Shown here in pieces: positions 43,712-55,516 of a DNA stretch of 64,000 nucleotides. Each line of letters begins with the position of its first letter. The stretch's first letter is position 1. The stretch is from Ianthella basta. Its lineage: Eukaryota > Porifera > Demospongiae > Verongiida > Ianthellidae. The notes beneath the pieces are model-generated. The model had not been told where the DNA came from. It did no database searches and saw only the letters and a list, made by a program, of their open reading frames with translations. The DNA lies in assembly GCA_964019415.1 (NCBI GenBank), contig OZ025883.1:3285586-3349585 (forward strand), written 5' to 3'. Made by a program: the position numbers and the translations under genes.

Positions 43712-46700
43712 ATGCCAGCGATCGTCTGTTGTAGACTTCGCTGGAATGCGGGCAGCGACGATTTTGTGGTTCCTTCGTTCCTGGCCGTCATCTTTAGAGT
43801 TCTCTGGTAAGTCTACCCAGTCGCATGTACCTGGGATAATTGATAGTCCAGGTGAGCGGCGGGATTACATACGAGATGCGGATTTATTGTCAATGGGCAG
43901 TGCATAGGGAGATCTCTCCCTGTTTAGCTAGCTTAACATCATTTACGTACTAACCGTGGGCACCGGTCTGCGGCTGCCTGTCTGCTGCCGTCTGATGCTT
44001 AAACGGTGAGGGGAGACGCCCTCCGTACTGCTAAGGGTATACTCTATGGTTATCACATTTCTGTAGTGTTAGTTTGCACAGGGTTGTTTGTTGTGTGTAT
44101 CAAACCTTACCACTTACTGGGCGTTTACTAGGCTGTAATAATATTTACATGCGCTGCTCCCGAACTTGTTGCTAGTCCACACATGATGCAGACCAGAAGA
44201 AGCACTTTAAAGGTGGTCAGGCTACGTCCAGACAATCTTACCTAGATGGCCACATGCGCAGGCCAGCAAGTATCTTTGCTATACAAAAGAATGTCCAGGC
44301 CTAAAAATCTGATCAGGCCATGGCCTGGACAGCATGGGCTGTTCCACCGGGCATGACATGTATGTACTACCTTAAACTTGTCATATGCAGTGAGCTGTAT
44401 CTTATGAAGCTTGTTAACACCACTAGCCTGCACTGTATGTTGGGGTGGCATAAAGTTCATATGATTGGTCAGTAATGTGAGTGTATTCTCACTCATAGTG
44501 TGTCTATGAATGTGAATTCAACAAATTGGCCCCTCTGTTATATTTCTGTGACCTTTATCTCTGTCAATCAGTGCTATATCAAATATAAGATTAATAGAAA
44601 ATATTGACATGACTATGTGCATTGTATGGTGTTTACTTTGTTGCTCTTTTTTCGCCTCACAGGGCAGTTTGGCCCTAGTGCCTGAGGGCATGTGACATAA
44701 TAATAGTAATAATAATAATAATAATAATAATATAAGCACAATACCTGTATACGTACTTTACCCAGCAGTTTTGGCACTTTCCATTATTGGATTAGTCTCG
44801 CTGGGCCAGACCATTTTTTCCAGTTTTGCGTACAGCGGATTTATGCAACCTTGCAACAGTTCCCATACCATGGGCAGTCGTTACCTAGGATACAGACTGG
44901 TACTGTACGCAACTAGTATATATCACCCCGTTTGCATCCTAGGTAACGACTACCCAGGTATGGGAACTGTTGCAAGGTTGCATAAATTCACTGTAACCCA
45001 CCCGCCCGAAGAGAAGGGTTTGGGAGTTAGCCTATGTGGAAGCTGTGGAGGCTCCTAGCTTCAATTATCGATCAACGCCTTGTTATCATGCTAAATCCAA
45101 AGTGTTAGTAGCAATCAGCTTTGTGTCGGCTATGCTTCTCTGGCCAGGCTTGTTGATGTGTGATGGAGATGTTTTGTAGGCATCCTGCACTGAACAAGAA
45201 GCGCTACCAGAGGCTTTTGACACAGTTAGCGATACGCTGCGTGCCACCATCACTGACAAACTTAGCGATCTCCTTGGCAGGCGACTGAGCCTTAAGATGC
45301 CTTCTTACAAAGCAGTATCACTTGTAAAGACTGTCACATACTATTTGCCACTGACAAATAGTGACTGTGACGAGAAACAGCGTGAATTTGTCAACTCTTG
45401 CAACTTCTTTGCACACTGCCATACTACCTTGGGTTAAACTTGGCCCACAACAAAGGGGTGTTATGAAACACCTAGTCCGGTGTTCCCACAGATATTATAC
45501 AACAACAGTTGAGTTAACTCCAAGACCCTTTCTCGGGCACTTGCACAATACCAGAGAGGTTCTGACACCGCGAGACTATTATTGGATCAGCTAGCCACTG
45601 TACTAGTGTCACAGTAATACATTGTTTGTAAAGGAGTACTTAAATGTTACATTGAGTATTATTTATTGAGGGCGGGGAGTTAAGAAACATCCAGGGTTAA
45701 GAGTAGCTGAAGGTACAGTCAGCCTGGACTTGTTTTTACCTTCACTCTTAACTTTGTGAGGAACAGATCTGGGTATAGTAATCAACACTGTGATCATCTT
45801 ACTTAAGAATATGTGCGTTTGGAATCTTGCTTGAATGGTAGGGTCTACAAAGGAAGACCTGCGGGAGAAACACTCAAGGGAAAATCAAGGCAGAAATAGA
45901 AGGCAAAATGTGTAACTAAAGAGTTGTCTGCAACTAGTCCAGTCTTCCAATTAGGCTGTTCAGAATGTCGAACTTTCTGCTGTTACTGAAAGTACCTGTA
46001 TGTACGTACCAGAAAACAAGACTTTACTAAGATGGATGGGTTAATTGAGTGCTAAGTACTCTTTGTGCCCAACCACTAGTTAATTTTCAGCATTACTTGT
46101 TAGTAAGTTGACCCTGTCAGCCCAAAGTGATAAGAAACAACTGTGTACAATTTGGTTGCCACGCTAGAATCCCAGTTGCATGTTGTTGCCCAGGGTGTTT
46201 GGGTTGGTCTATGTTCACACTTCACAGTATGTCCACTTCTCAGAAGACCACTAGGTGCATGTCTTCCCAAACTGCCCTCTTCCTACCACAAATGAGCATT
46301 TGTAGGTATTGGTCTGAACTTCTATGGTATCACACACCTGCCTCTTTTCTATAACTGCACCTGATAGGCCAGGAAGCATCACCTGTATGATACAAATGAT
46401 ACAGGGACTGCCTGTGACAACCCCTTATGGCCTACAGCTTTTTCAATGGCACAGGCATTGAGTAATTAACAGCTAAAGTGTAACTTGTAATTGTATGGAT
46501 GAGTATTGGTGTAGATAGACCATGGCTGACTGTATAATGATTGCAAATAAGTGAATTAATGCTATCATGAACAAGAGGAGTGCTATGAAACATATTTTTC
46601 AGTGCTCTGACATGGTGTATTATTGATTTCCCCTTAGTAGCTGCCCTAACCGGCTATTTTCCTTTGCTTTCTTTGCAGGTTCTTAGCTGGGTTGATCATA

Positions 46701-49700
46701 CTGCTGCTTGTTCTCAGCCAAGATGGAGATTGTGCAACATTCACAAGAGTTGCTTACATCGGTGCTCTTGTGTTCATCCTCCTTCAGATCATCCTCCAGT
46801 TCGTCATCCTTGGCCTAGAAACATGCATTATGTGTATCAGTGCCCAGGGTACTGTGCTCGATGCCGCCAAACGAAGAAGACTGCCAGTTGTCTTGTGGAT
46901 TAGGGCCATATTCTTCTTCTTGGAAATTATTCTCACAATTTATGGCACTCTGTTAATCACATCTGACACAAACACGCGACTATTTCCAAGAGAATCCATC
47001 AGGACTAATACAACTCATAGCGGTGATTCACAATTCGATGAGTGCGATAGGACATTTGAAGAAAGCGTTGTGAAGGGTCTTGTAGCCATCTCTTGGGTCT
47101 TGCAAATCATAATCTCCATTTGGTTTGTTGTATATGTTGACCCATGTGGCTGCTTCACTGGAATAGGCCCCGTACATGTTGAGATTGAAAATGAGGATGA
47201 GATAATGAACAGTGATAATCTCTTGACTGGGCCAGAGCTTAAAAGACGCACTGTAATGCATCGGCATCGAGTGCGTGGGTCAGTTAAACTGACTGGAGGT
47301 GCCAGGCAAACTGGTGCATCCACACGGAGGTTCTACTACTATCAAAGCATCCAGCAACGCCAGTGGCTGAAAAAGTTGAGCAAGCTCTTTTTCTGTTCCA
47401 AGGGAGGCGGAGCTTTCTCCAGGGCTCTGAAGGACATGGCCAGTGGCCTTTCCATTATCTTTCATGATTCTGATTATGTCCTCAGTGATCTTGTAGTGGG
47501 CTTGAAACTGGTGGGGCAACACCAGAGGTCGTCAGAGAAGTATTTCAATATTGAAGTTGAAAATATGCGGAAGGTACATATGAGTCTTAGCACGTGCTAT
47601 GGTATGCATACAGGTCATAGCAACAGCTTGTTGCACTTGTGATCTTTTACTACTGTACACTTTCATCTTATGTTATTCCTGTCAGTGGACCATTGATCAG
47701 CTAGACTCAGCACAAAAGCCAGCAGACTATGTATATGAAGGACCCAAACCTCTCAATTTCAATGATCCTGTAAGTTCACTTGCTTACATTCTAACCATTG
47801 AACTATACGTATGTATACTTTGTGAAGCTGCATTTGCTTACACTGCAGTTTGATGGTGGAACTGTTTTCTCACTGTAGAAAGAAAGACAGGTGTTTGTGG
47901 ATGGCATGCACTTCTTGAAGTATGCTGTGGCAGTGTATGGCTGGCCAATACACCTGTTCCTTAACTTGTCCTGTGGATTCTGCAGCCTCTGTGGAGCACT
48001 CCGGTAGGCCACTGCAGTGATATATGTACATACATACATCCATACACACATGCATACAAACTTTTTAGCTGTGTTGAGTCAGTTGCAATGACTCTGTGTG
48101 GGTGCATGGGTTGGTGTGTAGGTGCACGATCAGGGGGTGTGGGTGTGGGTATGGTGGGTGCTGGTTGCTGAAAATGTACATCATGTGTTTATGTGTTAGT
48201 AAGTACGTACATTGAATTTGTGCATGTTTAATGTGTGTGTCGTATTTAGTGTATGTTTACTGTATGGGTACCCATGCATGCATGTAGGTGCCGCCGTAAT
48301 CATCCTCGTGCTCACACTGAGATAGCCTTTGACAACTGCCTGATGGCTAACACAGCAGCCCTCAAACTGCAAGCTAGTTGTGACGAAGATGATATCCTCT
48401 ACTGCTCTTTTGATAATGATGTAAGTTGAATGTACAAACTTTATTGCTTGTGGTGGGTGTCTTGTTATCTCTGCTCTCCCTTCTCACCATCCCATAGATC
48501 TACCAGACTCCCTTCTCTGTTGTGGCTGACCATGAAAAGAGATCTATCGTGATAACAGTTCGAGGGTCGCTGTCACTGAGGGTAAGTGGCTGTTATGCCA
48601 TAGTGGTGGTGCTAAAATATTGATGCGCATTCCGAGTATTTAGTACATGTATGGTATTCAATGTGTTATCAGGCATCACTGGCAATGATCATGCATGCAG
48701 ACAGCACCATACTGGAACACAGAGGTCACGCGCTTGTGTCATGAGTGGACTTCCTTTTTATGCAGGATGCTTTCACTGATATGTCAATCAGTGTGAGGAA
48801 GATGAATGTAGATGAGGAGCCCTACTGCAGCATGAAGACCTATGTGCACATGGGCATGCATGCCACTGCAGTCACCATCCACAACATGCTATTTGAGAAT
48901 GAAGTACTTCAACTTGCCTTTGATAAATTTCCCGTAAGTTCTGTCAGATTCCATTGGAAATATCACTCCTATCCAGTTCTTACAACTGTGATGCCATGCA
49001 GCATGTGTGTTTCACACTCTTCTGCTCACTTCAAGATTGCTTTAGAGCACAGCAGGAGACTTTTGTTGTTGTGATGTACAGCTAGTTTGTACTTGGTCAG
49101 GTCAATCTGTTTCTAAACACTCCACTTGATGCTACCATTATACATGCCTTTCTGCTTCAACCTCCTTTCCCCAGGACTACCAATTGGTTGTTGTCGGTCA
49201 CTCCTTGGGGGCGGGGGCTGCCAGTGTGCTGAGCGTCTTGCTGCGTGAAGACTTCCCTGAACTTGTCTGCTTCACCTACTCCCCTGTGGGCTGTGTCTTC
49301 AACTTCCCTCTTGTCCAGTACACCAAACAATTCATCACTAGCTTTATCATTGGCAATGATTTGATTCCAAGGTAGGGCATGAACATCAGTCTGTTGTCTG
49401 CCTTCTTAGTTACCTTAATGACTGTTTTGCCGCTTTCAGGTTCACCACTCGCAGTCTTATTCACTTGACTGATGCCATGACCACTCAACTGAAGAACTGC
49501 CAACGACCCAAGGTGTGTTGATATGCTTAGAAGAGACTGTGTAACTTGTATTAGGCAACAGCGTAGCCATGAGGAGTTCCACTTTATAGAGGCAAATAGA
49601 TCGCAAGCAAAGGCACTTCGTAGGGTGTAATTGAACTTGGTGCCTTTGTGTAGTAATTGAGTAGTGATGCAACACTTAGAAGCTCATTGCTGTGTGACGG

Positions 49701-52357
49701 TAACTGAGGATGCAGAGTTGATGAATTAACAGCTTATACTATGTGGGACTGCAGTGTTGACAGACAAGATACATAAATTGTCATGTACAGACACAAGAGT
49801 GTATAAACGTGGAAACTGCAAGTGATACAAGATGATATTATATGTCATAAAATAGCTAGGGTATATATTGTATGTAACTAGCCTCACTGTAAGTGGCAGA
49901 AAGATGTACACAAACAAGCAGGCAAAGGTGCAGTTACATAGGTGAACATAAGAAGACCTTAGCATCGCGCACTTACACAGAAGTTTGCTGTTATTCACTC
50001 ATGAGAGGGAGCTGCTCTGGCTTCCCGTGTGCGGGTATTTCATTCGCTGTGTGAGTACTTTGACTGTCAGCAGTCTAGCTGCTCAAAGCCTTCTCTCTAC
50101 TGTGAAGTAACCTATTGTGCTGGACAGCTTGATTGGGTGTGGTGCTACCTTGCTGTATAAAGAAGAAAATTTCTTCTGCTGCTGGGAAGGTACACTTTAC
50201 TTGCTTGCAGCACTGTGTTTCTTCTGCTGTTTTAGCTACTCTATTTGCTTACTGTTGCCAGTAGGGCTCACCTCATTTCTCACTGCTACTACATGCACTA
50301 ACATTGTGTATAGTGAGTTACTCGTGTTGTAGCTATACGTGCATGTACACCCTGAGATACCATGCATTAGACAGTCACAATTGGTGGCCTGTGGCAACTG
50401 CCCAGTGTAAACCATATGCAGCTATCCAGCCAGTGTCACCCAGTTGGCACTATCCACCAATGTCTTCCATGCATCTGGAACCAGCCAAATAGCGCTGCAT
50501 GCCCTGCGCCACCTAGCTGGCGACACAAGATGGAGCAAGCATGGCCGAAGGCCTTGTAGATTGCAAGGCTTTTAAGGTCAATCATTGCTGACTATGGCAT
50601 GATAATGGTAACTCCCATATCCAATGTATTCTTCCTTGCTGATGGTGAAATGCCACCTTTCCTCTGCTTACATCCACCTAAGTAACTAGTAAATTTTGTC
50701 ACATAGCCAACAATTTCCGGAACTAGAATCATCCTCATTCTCATACCCAGACTGCAGTAGCCATGTGCAGGATCTGAGTTTGAGACTAGAGCATGGTCCA
50801 TACAAGGTAGTAACTGACTATAATGTAACAAACCTGACACAATGCTTTTAAGCATCATCGTCAATCCCCTGCATGCCAGCCACTTGGATTATGTTTAGGC
50901 CTCGTAGTGCACTGTCCATACAGCCTTCTGATTTATACCAGCACCCACTTCCTTGTGTGTGAATGGCTGTTCCTCGTTTGTTTCCTTCATTGTGTACACA
51001 TGACAAAACAGTTTATAAGTATCAAGACATATACTATTTGTACGTAGTATATGATTCTATTACATGTTGAAATGAGCTTCTATGATATCATAATTTGTTT
51101 CTCTTGTGTATCTGTCTTTAGTATCAAGTCCTCCTGCCAAAGTGGTTGCGTTTCCTGTGGACAGGATGGTCAGCAAACCAAACTCCACTAAGGGACCGTT
51201 CTGCTTCACCTGTAGAAGCTGCTCCTGATGAGCCAGACCCTGTCTCAGTGCCACTAGGCATCATCACAATTGCTAAGAAGTATGCCAAAGTCTGGAAGGA
51301 GAAGGCAGAAACAGGACAAGCTCACAACTTCAAGCAATTCCTAAGGAAGCAAGAAACCATCCCCACCTTTCCACCAGGTAGACTCATTCTGATACAAGAA
51401 AAGAAGAGCACCAGACAACAGTGAGTGCTACATACTGCATTATGCCATGCTGTTCTGGCCTGTCAAGTTGCAGCATTGGAGAGATACAATGAGCCATGCT
51501 TCCACACTCACAACAATGAAAAGCATGTACACAAAATCATTTAAAGATAATTAATACACTAATAACAAACCAAACAGTGGAATCTACCAAACATTACCAG
51601 AGATGTCATCTTTGTAAGTATTTGTAAGTTCTGTTCTTACAATCATTGCTAGCTAGCTACTGGTGAACAGATCAGAACTAGGACTTGGCCCAACCTCAGA
51701 TAGATACCACCTCTGGACACACCTGTACGTGGTCTAACCAACTATCACATACAGTATATGCAATTGAAATACCTGCTAACACACATATTTAATAATATTT
51801 CAGTAATTGCTAAGCATTTGTTTCAACAGCTGCAAACAGCTGGAAATAGACCCCCTCACCTCACGGTACATAGCCACTACTGGCTCACTTTGCAGTGAGC
51901 TGTCTGAACTCTCTGTCCCAGCCTTCATTCATGAACAGAAGTTGCCGTACTTTGCTTGTAGTTTTAGCGAGAGGCAAAGTGTTTTCTCTGATTCATATGC
52001 CATCTTTACACTGTACAACCATGAACATAGTGATTTGGTTTTGTATGAAGTAACTTGAATTCTGTGACATGTACTATCGCATGTAGGTTGCCCTGTGGTC
52101 GGGCTGAACATGAGATGGAGGTGGTGTGGTGCCCAAGTGAGGACCTGGGGGTTATCAAAGTGGAGTCGGGAATGCTGGATGATCACATGCCCAATGAGGT
52201 AGTGAAAGCTTTCCAGCGTGTCTACCAGCAACTGGTTGAGCCTACCAATAATAGTGCAGCGGCCAATGCTACAGCTGTGCCTGCCCAACCCACCTACCAA
52301 GAGCTGGTGACAGCAGCAAACTCATCAGAAGATGGCAATGCTACAATGTTGTACTGA
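43712..52357 (+). CDS. DAGL: sn-1-specific diacylglycerol lipase
   Basis: Exons: 43712-43806, 46679-47573, 47686-47769, 47879-48003, 48288-48420, 48498-48581, 48766-48933, 49175-49371, 49440-49512, 51122-51420 and 52087-52357; 807 aa, or 819 if the 36-nt exon 51830-51865 is included. The N-terminus MPAIVCCRLRWNAGSDDFVVP matches vertebrate DAGLs at MPxIVxxxRRWxxGSDDxVxP. Four membrane segments lie within about residues 20-210. The alpha/beta-hydrolase core holds Ser538 in GHSLGAG, Asp590 in GNDLIPR and a candidate His751 in MLDDHMPNE, forming the triad. DAGLs release 2-arachidonoylglycerol from diacylglycerol at the plasma membrane. The C-terminal tail is short, more like DAGL-beta than DAGL-alpha. 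Intron 1 (2.9 kb) carries a MITE and an AAT microsatellite. Confidence 0.93.
44699..44732. repeat. (AAT)n microsatellite, probable retroelement tail
   Basis: About ten AAT units follow GGCATGTGACAT. The preceding 60 bp (CTCACAGGGCAGTTTGGCCC) looks like the 3' end of a retroposon, but no coding remains to confirm it. Confidence 0.55.
44833..44993 (-). mobile_element. 161-bp palindromic MITE, copy 2
   Basis: Same length and ends as the element at 24068-24228 (CAGCGGATTTATGC and CATAAATTCACTG), flanked by TA. The internal non-palindromic blocks (TGGGCAGTCG on the left, CGACTACCCA on the right) are swapped relative to copy 1, so it lies inverted. In DAGL intron 1. Confidence 0.85.
49513..51121 (+). 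other. DAGL intron 9
   Basis: 1.6 kb between GTGTGT and CTTTAG with no exon needed by the DAGL reading phase (0 to 0). No recognisable mobile ends or RNA gene. Confidence 0.5.
51830..51865 (+). other. Candidate 36-nt cassette exon of DAGL
   Basis: A strong acceptor (TTTGTTTCAACAG) and a donor ACG|GTACAT bound 36 nt that fit between phase-2 junctions 51420 and 52087, adding HCKQLEIDPLTS and an Arg. If the donor is skipped the frame runs to TGA at 52056-52058 (about 76 codons), giving a protein without the catalytic His. It lies in the loop before the catalytic His, a place where vertebrate DAGL sequences also vary. Confidence 0.5.
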
Positions 52358-52609
52358 ACTCTGCATAATTATATCCAGTTTAACTAGACAGTGTGTAGAT
52401 AAAAAGCATTTCATTTTACTTCACTTCTACCATATGTAAAAGCATAACTTGTACTGTAACCAGCTACAGGAGTGCATGTGCTCTCCTGCTGTAACATGTA
52501 AACTTATGTATACTAAATTATATATTATGCTAATTGAGTGAACATTCCTGTGCGGCAGTGCACTGCATTTGCCTTTTACTGATGAATTTAATTGATGCAA
52601 ATACAAATT

Positions 52610-54330
52610 TATTGGTGCATGGAGTAAGGAGGTACAAGATGCAGTTAGGGCGAAGAAGATAGCATACAGAAGATTGCTGAGTCAGCAGTCCAAGGAAGCA
52701 AAGCTAGTCTACCATATGCATGAGGCCAAGAAGGAGACAAAGTGCAGAGTCAGAAAGGCCAGAAATGAGGAGTGGATAAGGCTGGGAAAAGAAATGGAGA
52801 AGGATGCCAATGGAATGCAGAAGAGACTTTGGTGAAAGGTGAAGGCTAAGGAGAGGGTGAAAATCACACACATCAAGGGACTAGAAGGAGAGTTAAGATC
52901 TGGAGTGGAGGCACTGAGCAGATGGAGGGAACATTTTGATAATCTCCTCAATGGTAATGCAGGAAGTGGAGAAGAGATTACTGTAGAATAGAGGGAAAGG
53001 AGGTGCAGGGTGAAGAGGAAGAGATCGGTGTGGAGGAAATGAGGAGGGCAGTGAAGAAGATGAAAAATGGGAAAGCAGTTGGTGTATGCGGTATTCAGGT
53101 AGAGATGGTAAAGGCTGGAGGTTACACAATGGTTCAGTGGTTGAAAGAGATTTTGAATGTGGTTTGGAGAAGTAGAAAGACCCCTCAAGAGTGGAGAGAG
53201 TCTATAATCATACCTATTTACAAGAAGGGGGGTAGGACAGAGTGTGGTAATTACAGAGGAATAAGCTTATTAAGTGTGGTGGGGAAGAGTTATGCTAGGA
53301 TTGTCAGTGATACATTGAAGGCATTAATGAATGCGTCAGTGATGGATGAACAGGGGGGATCTAGAGCTGGTAGAGGGTGTATCGATCCAGTTTTTGCCAT
53401 GAGGCAGGTGTTTGAGTAGGTCGTTGAGAAGGACAAAGTAGTATATGCAGCTTTCATAGATTTGGAGAAAGCCTATGATATTGTAGGCAGAGAGAAGTCG
53501 TGGGTGGCTCTGAAAGATTTTGGTGTGAGTGGAAAGTTGTTAGTAGCAGTTCAGAGTCTGTATGAAGATGGTTGGGCGAGAGTGAGAGTAGGACGAAGGG
53601 AATCATCACGGTTTCAGGTTAAGAGTGGAGTAATGCAGGGCTGTCCCCCATCCCCATGGCTTTTTAACATCTTTATTGACAGAATAGCGACAGAAGCAAG
53701 GAAGAAGTTCTACGGCAGTGTACGACTATCTACTGGGCAGTTGGAGATATTATTGTTTGCAGATGACCTGGTGATACTGGCGGAGACTGAGGAAGCACTA
53801 CAACACAATTTGCAGGAGCTGAATGAGAGATTGGATGAATGGGGAATGAAGGCAAACTGGCAGAAGATGAGAGTTATGAAAGAAAGCACGAAGTGTGTAA
53901 TGTCAAAGTTAAGGGTGAGAGAGTGGAACAAGTAAAGGAAATGAAGTACCTCAGGACAGTGATCAGTAGTGATGGGAGTATGGACAGTGAAGTGGATGGA
54001 TGCAAGGGATAAAATTGAGGGTGGTGAATGCTATGGTGATTCCCACATTGACTTATGGGTGTGAAGCATGGGTGTTGCAAGCAAGACATAAGGGAAGAAT
54101 ACAGGCTACACAAATGAGTGTTAAGATGAATAGAAGAGGTGTCAAGGTTAGATAGAATAAGGAATGTGGATCTTAGGGGCAGATTGAGGCAAGGAGGGAG
54201 TTTTGGATCTGGCAGCAGAAATGAAAGCAAAGATGAGAGGAGATGAGCAGTGGTAGAGTGACGAAGATAGTGTATGATGATGAGGTTTCAGGAAAGCGCC
54301 CTCAAGTAACCCAGAATGAGGTGGAGTAAT
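52610..54330 (+). pseudogene. 5'-truncated LINE with reverse transcriptase
   Basis: Reading in order: the linker between endonuclease and RT (VRAKKIAYRRLLSQQSKEA, FDNLLNG), fingers and palm from 53003 (VGVCGIQVEM, SIIIPIYKKGG, NYRGISLLSVVGK), a TAG at 53417-53419, then DLEKAYD, GVMQGCPPSPWLFN and the catalytic FADDLVIL (about 53756-53779) to a stop at 53935, then the shifted C-terminal part (TYGCEAWVL). The motif set is that of non-LTR retrotransposons. Several stops and shifts show it is dead. No endonuclease domain is seen, so it is 5' truncated as LINE insertions often are. Confidence 0.85.
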
Positions 54331-54369
54331 AATTTTGCTTAACTTTATAATAATTGAGTTACGACATTA

Positions 54370-54960
54370 TTAGCAGTGTTCAAAACAGTGGCGTCTCAAC
54401 ACTGACATATGGGTGTGAGTCGTGGGTTCTAAAGGAGAGGGAAAGTCCAGGCTGCAGACAGCAGAGATGAGGGTGCTGAGGAAGATTGTAGGTGTGTCTA
54501 GGTTGGACCATGTCAGGAATGAGACAGTGGGGGGAGGCTAAGAATAGAATCGGTATTGAAGAAAGTGGAAAAGGTGAGAGAATGCTGGAAGGAGAAGGTG
54601 GAGAGCAGGAAGGGAAGTGTGGTGGAAAAGGTGCTGACAGGGGAAGGAATTGGAAAGAGATCAAGGGGACATCCCAGGAAGAGATGGAGAGATCCCTTCT
54701 GAGACTTTAGGATGTAAACTATGTGGACTCTGTGGTTGTGCAATGTCTAGTCATATTAAATTTTACAAGTACACATTACTCTTTACCTTGAACCTCTTAG
54801 GTCTACTTGTAATAGATGACCCCCACTACTGAGGATTTTGATGTCCACTGAACATTGATTGATTGATTGACGACATCTAAAAACTCCTGTTGTAAGTATT
54901 TAGGGCGACCTCCCTCATGGGAGATGAACCCTCATGTGCATTGATATTGATTGATTGATG
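54370..54960 (+). pseudogene. Second LINE 3' fragment with (TTGA)n tail
   Basis: Begins with the C-terminal phrase TLTYGCESWVL already present at about 54035, then an Arg/Glu-rich end, an untranslated part and tails ATTGATTGATTGATTGA at 54846 and again near 54941. It is another 3' copy of the same or a close LINE family, inserted next to the first in the same direction. Confidence 0.7.
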
Positions 54961-55516
54961 GAATAACAAATTTATGTCTAGGTACACAGTACTAGTTTGG
55001 GACTTTGAACTTTGCTGAATGTATAATAATAAAATATGATATACTGTAAAGTCTCCCTGAAAACAATTGGGGACTAATATTAAATAAAATTAAAATAAAA
55101 TTATAATTAAAATATTTCTGAAAACAATGGAATGTACAGTATATACAAATGTATTAGAATGGTGTATAATGTCTCCAAAATGCAATCACCCAAGCATGAA
55201 CAGCAAATGGTAGAAATCACATGTTCTGATTGAATCAAGGATGGTCAAGGAAATAAACTTCTCCATTGCCATTGAGATGGATGCTACTCAAGTATCTATA
55301 CCTTTGTTTACAGGAATTCAAATTCAATCTGCCTCTACAGTGCGATAGCCACATACTGTACATTATTATAAATAACAAATACTCAATTGTAAGCAATAGC
55401 AATCATGCATATCTGCCAGCCATCCTGATACCCACGTTTCATACATACATTTCACACACACTACATAATAGCAATGTGCACATCATGATTTGTATATAGA
55501 GCCAATTAACACAGTC

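Noticed and set aside
51866-52058. Extension of the DAGL exon from 51830 to TGA as the true C-terminus
   Set aside because: The downstream exon 52087-52357 carries the DAGL-type MLDDHMP block and fits the phase, so it is the main ending; the extension is kept only as a possible isoform.
52709-53188. Minus-strand Leu/Ser/Pro-rich ORF
   Set aside because: Complement of the purine-rich LINE linker and RT coding strand.
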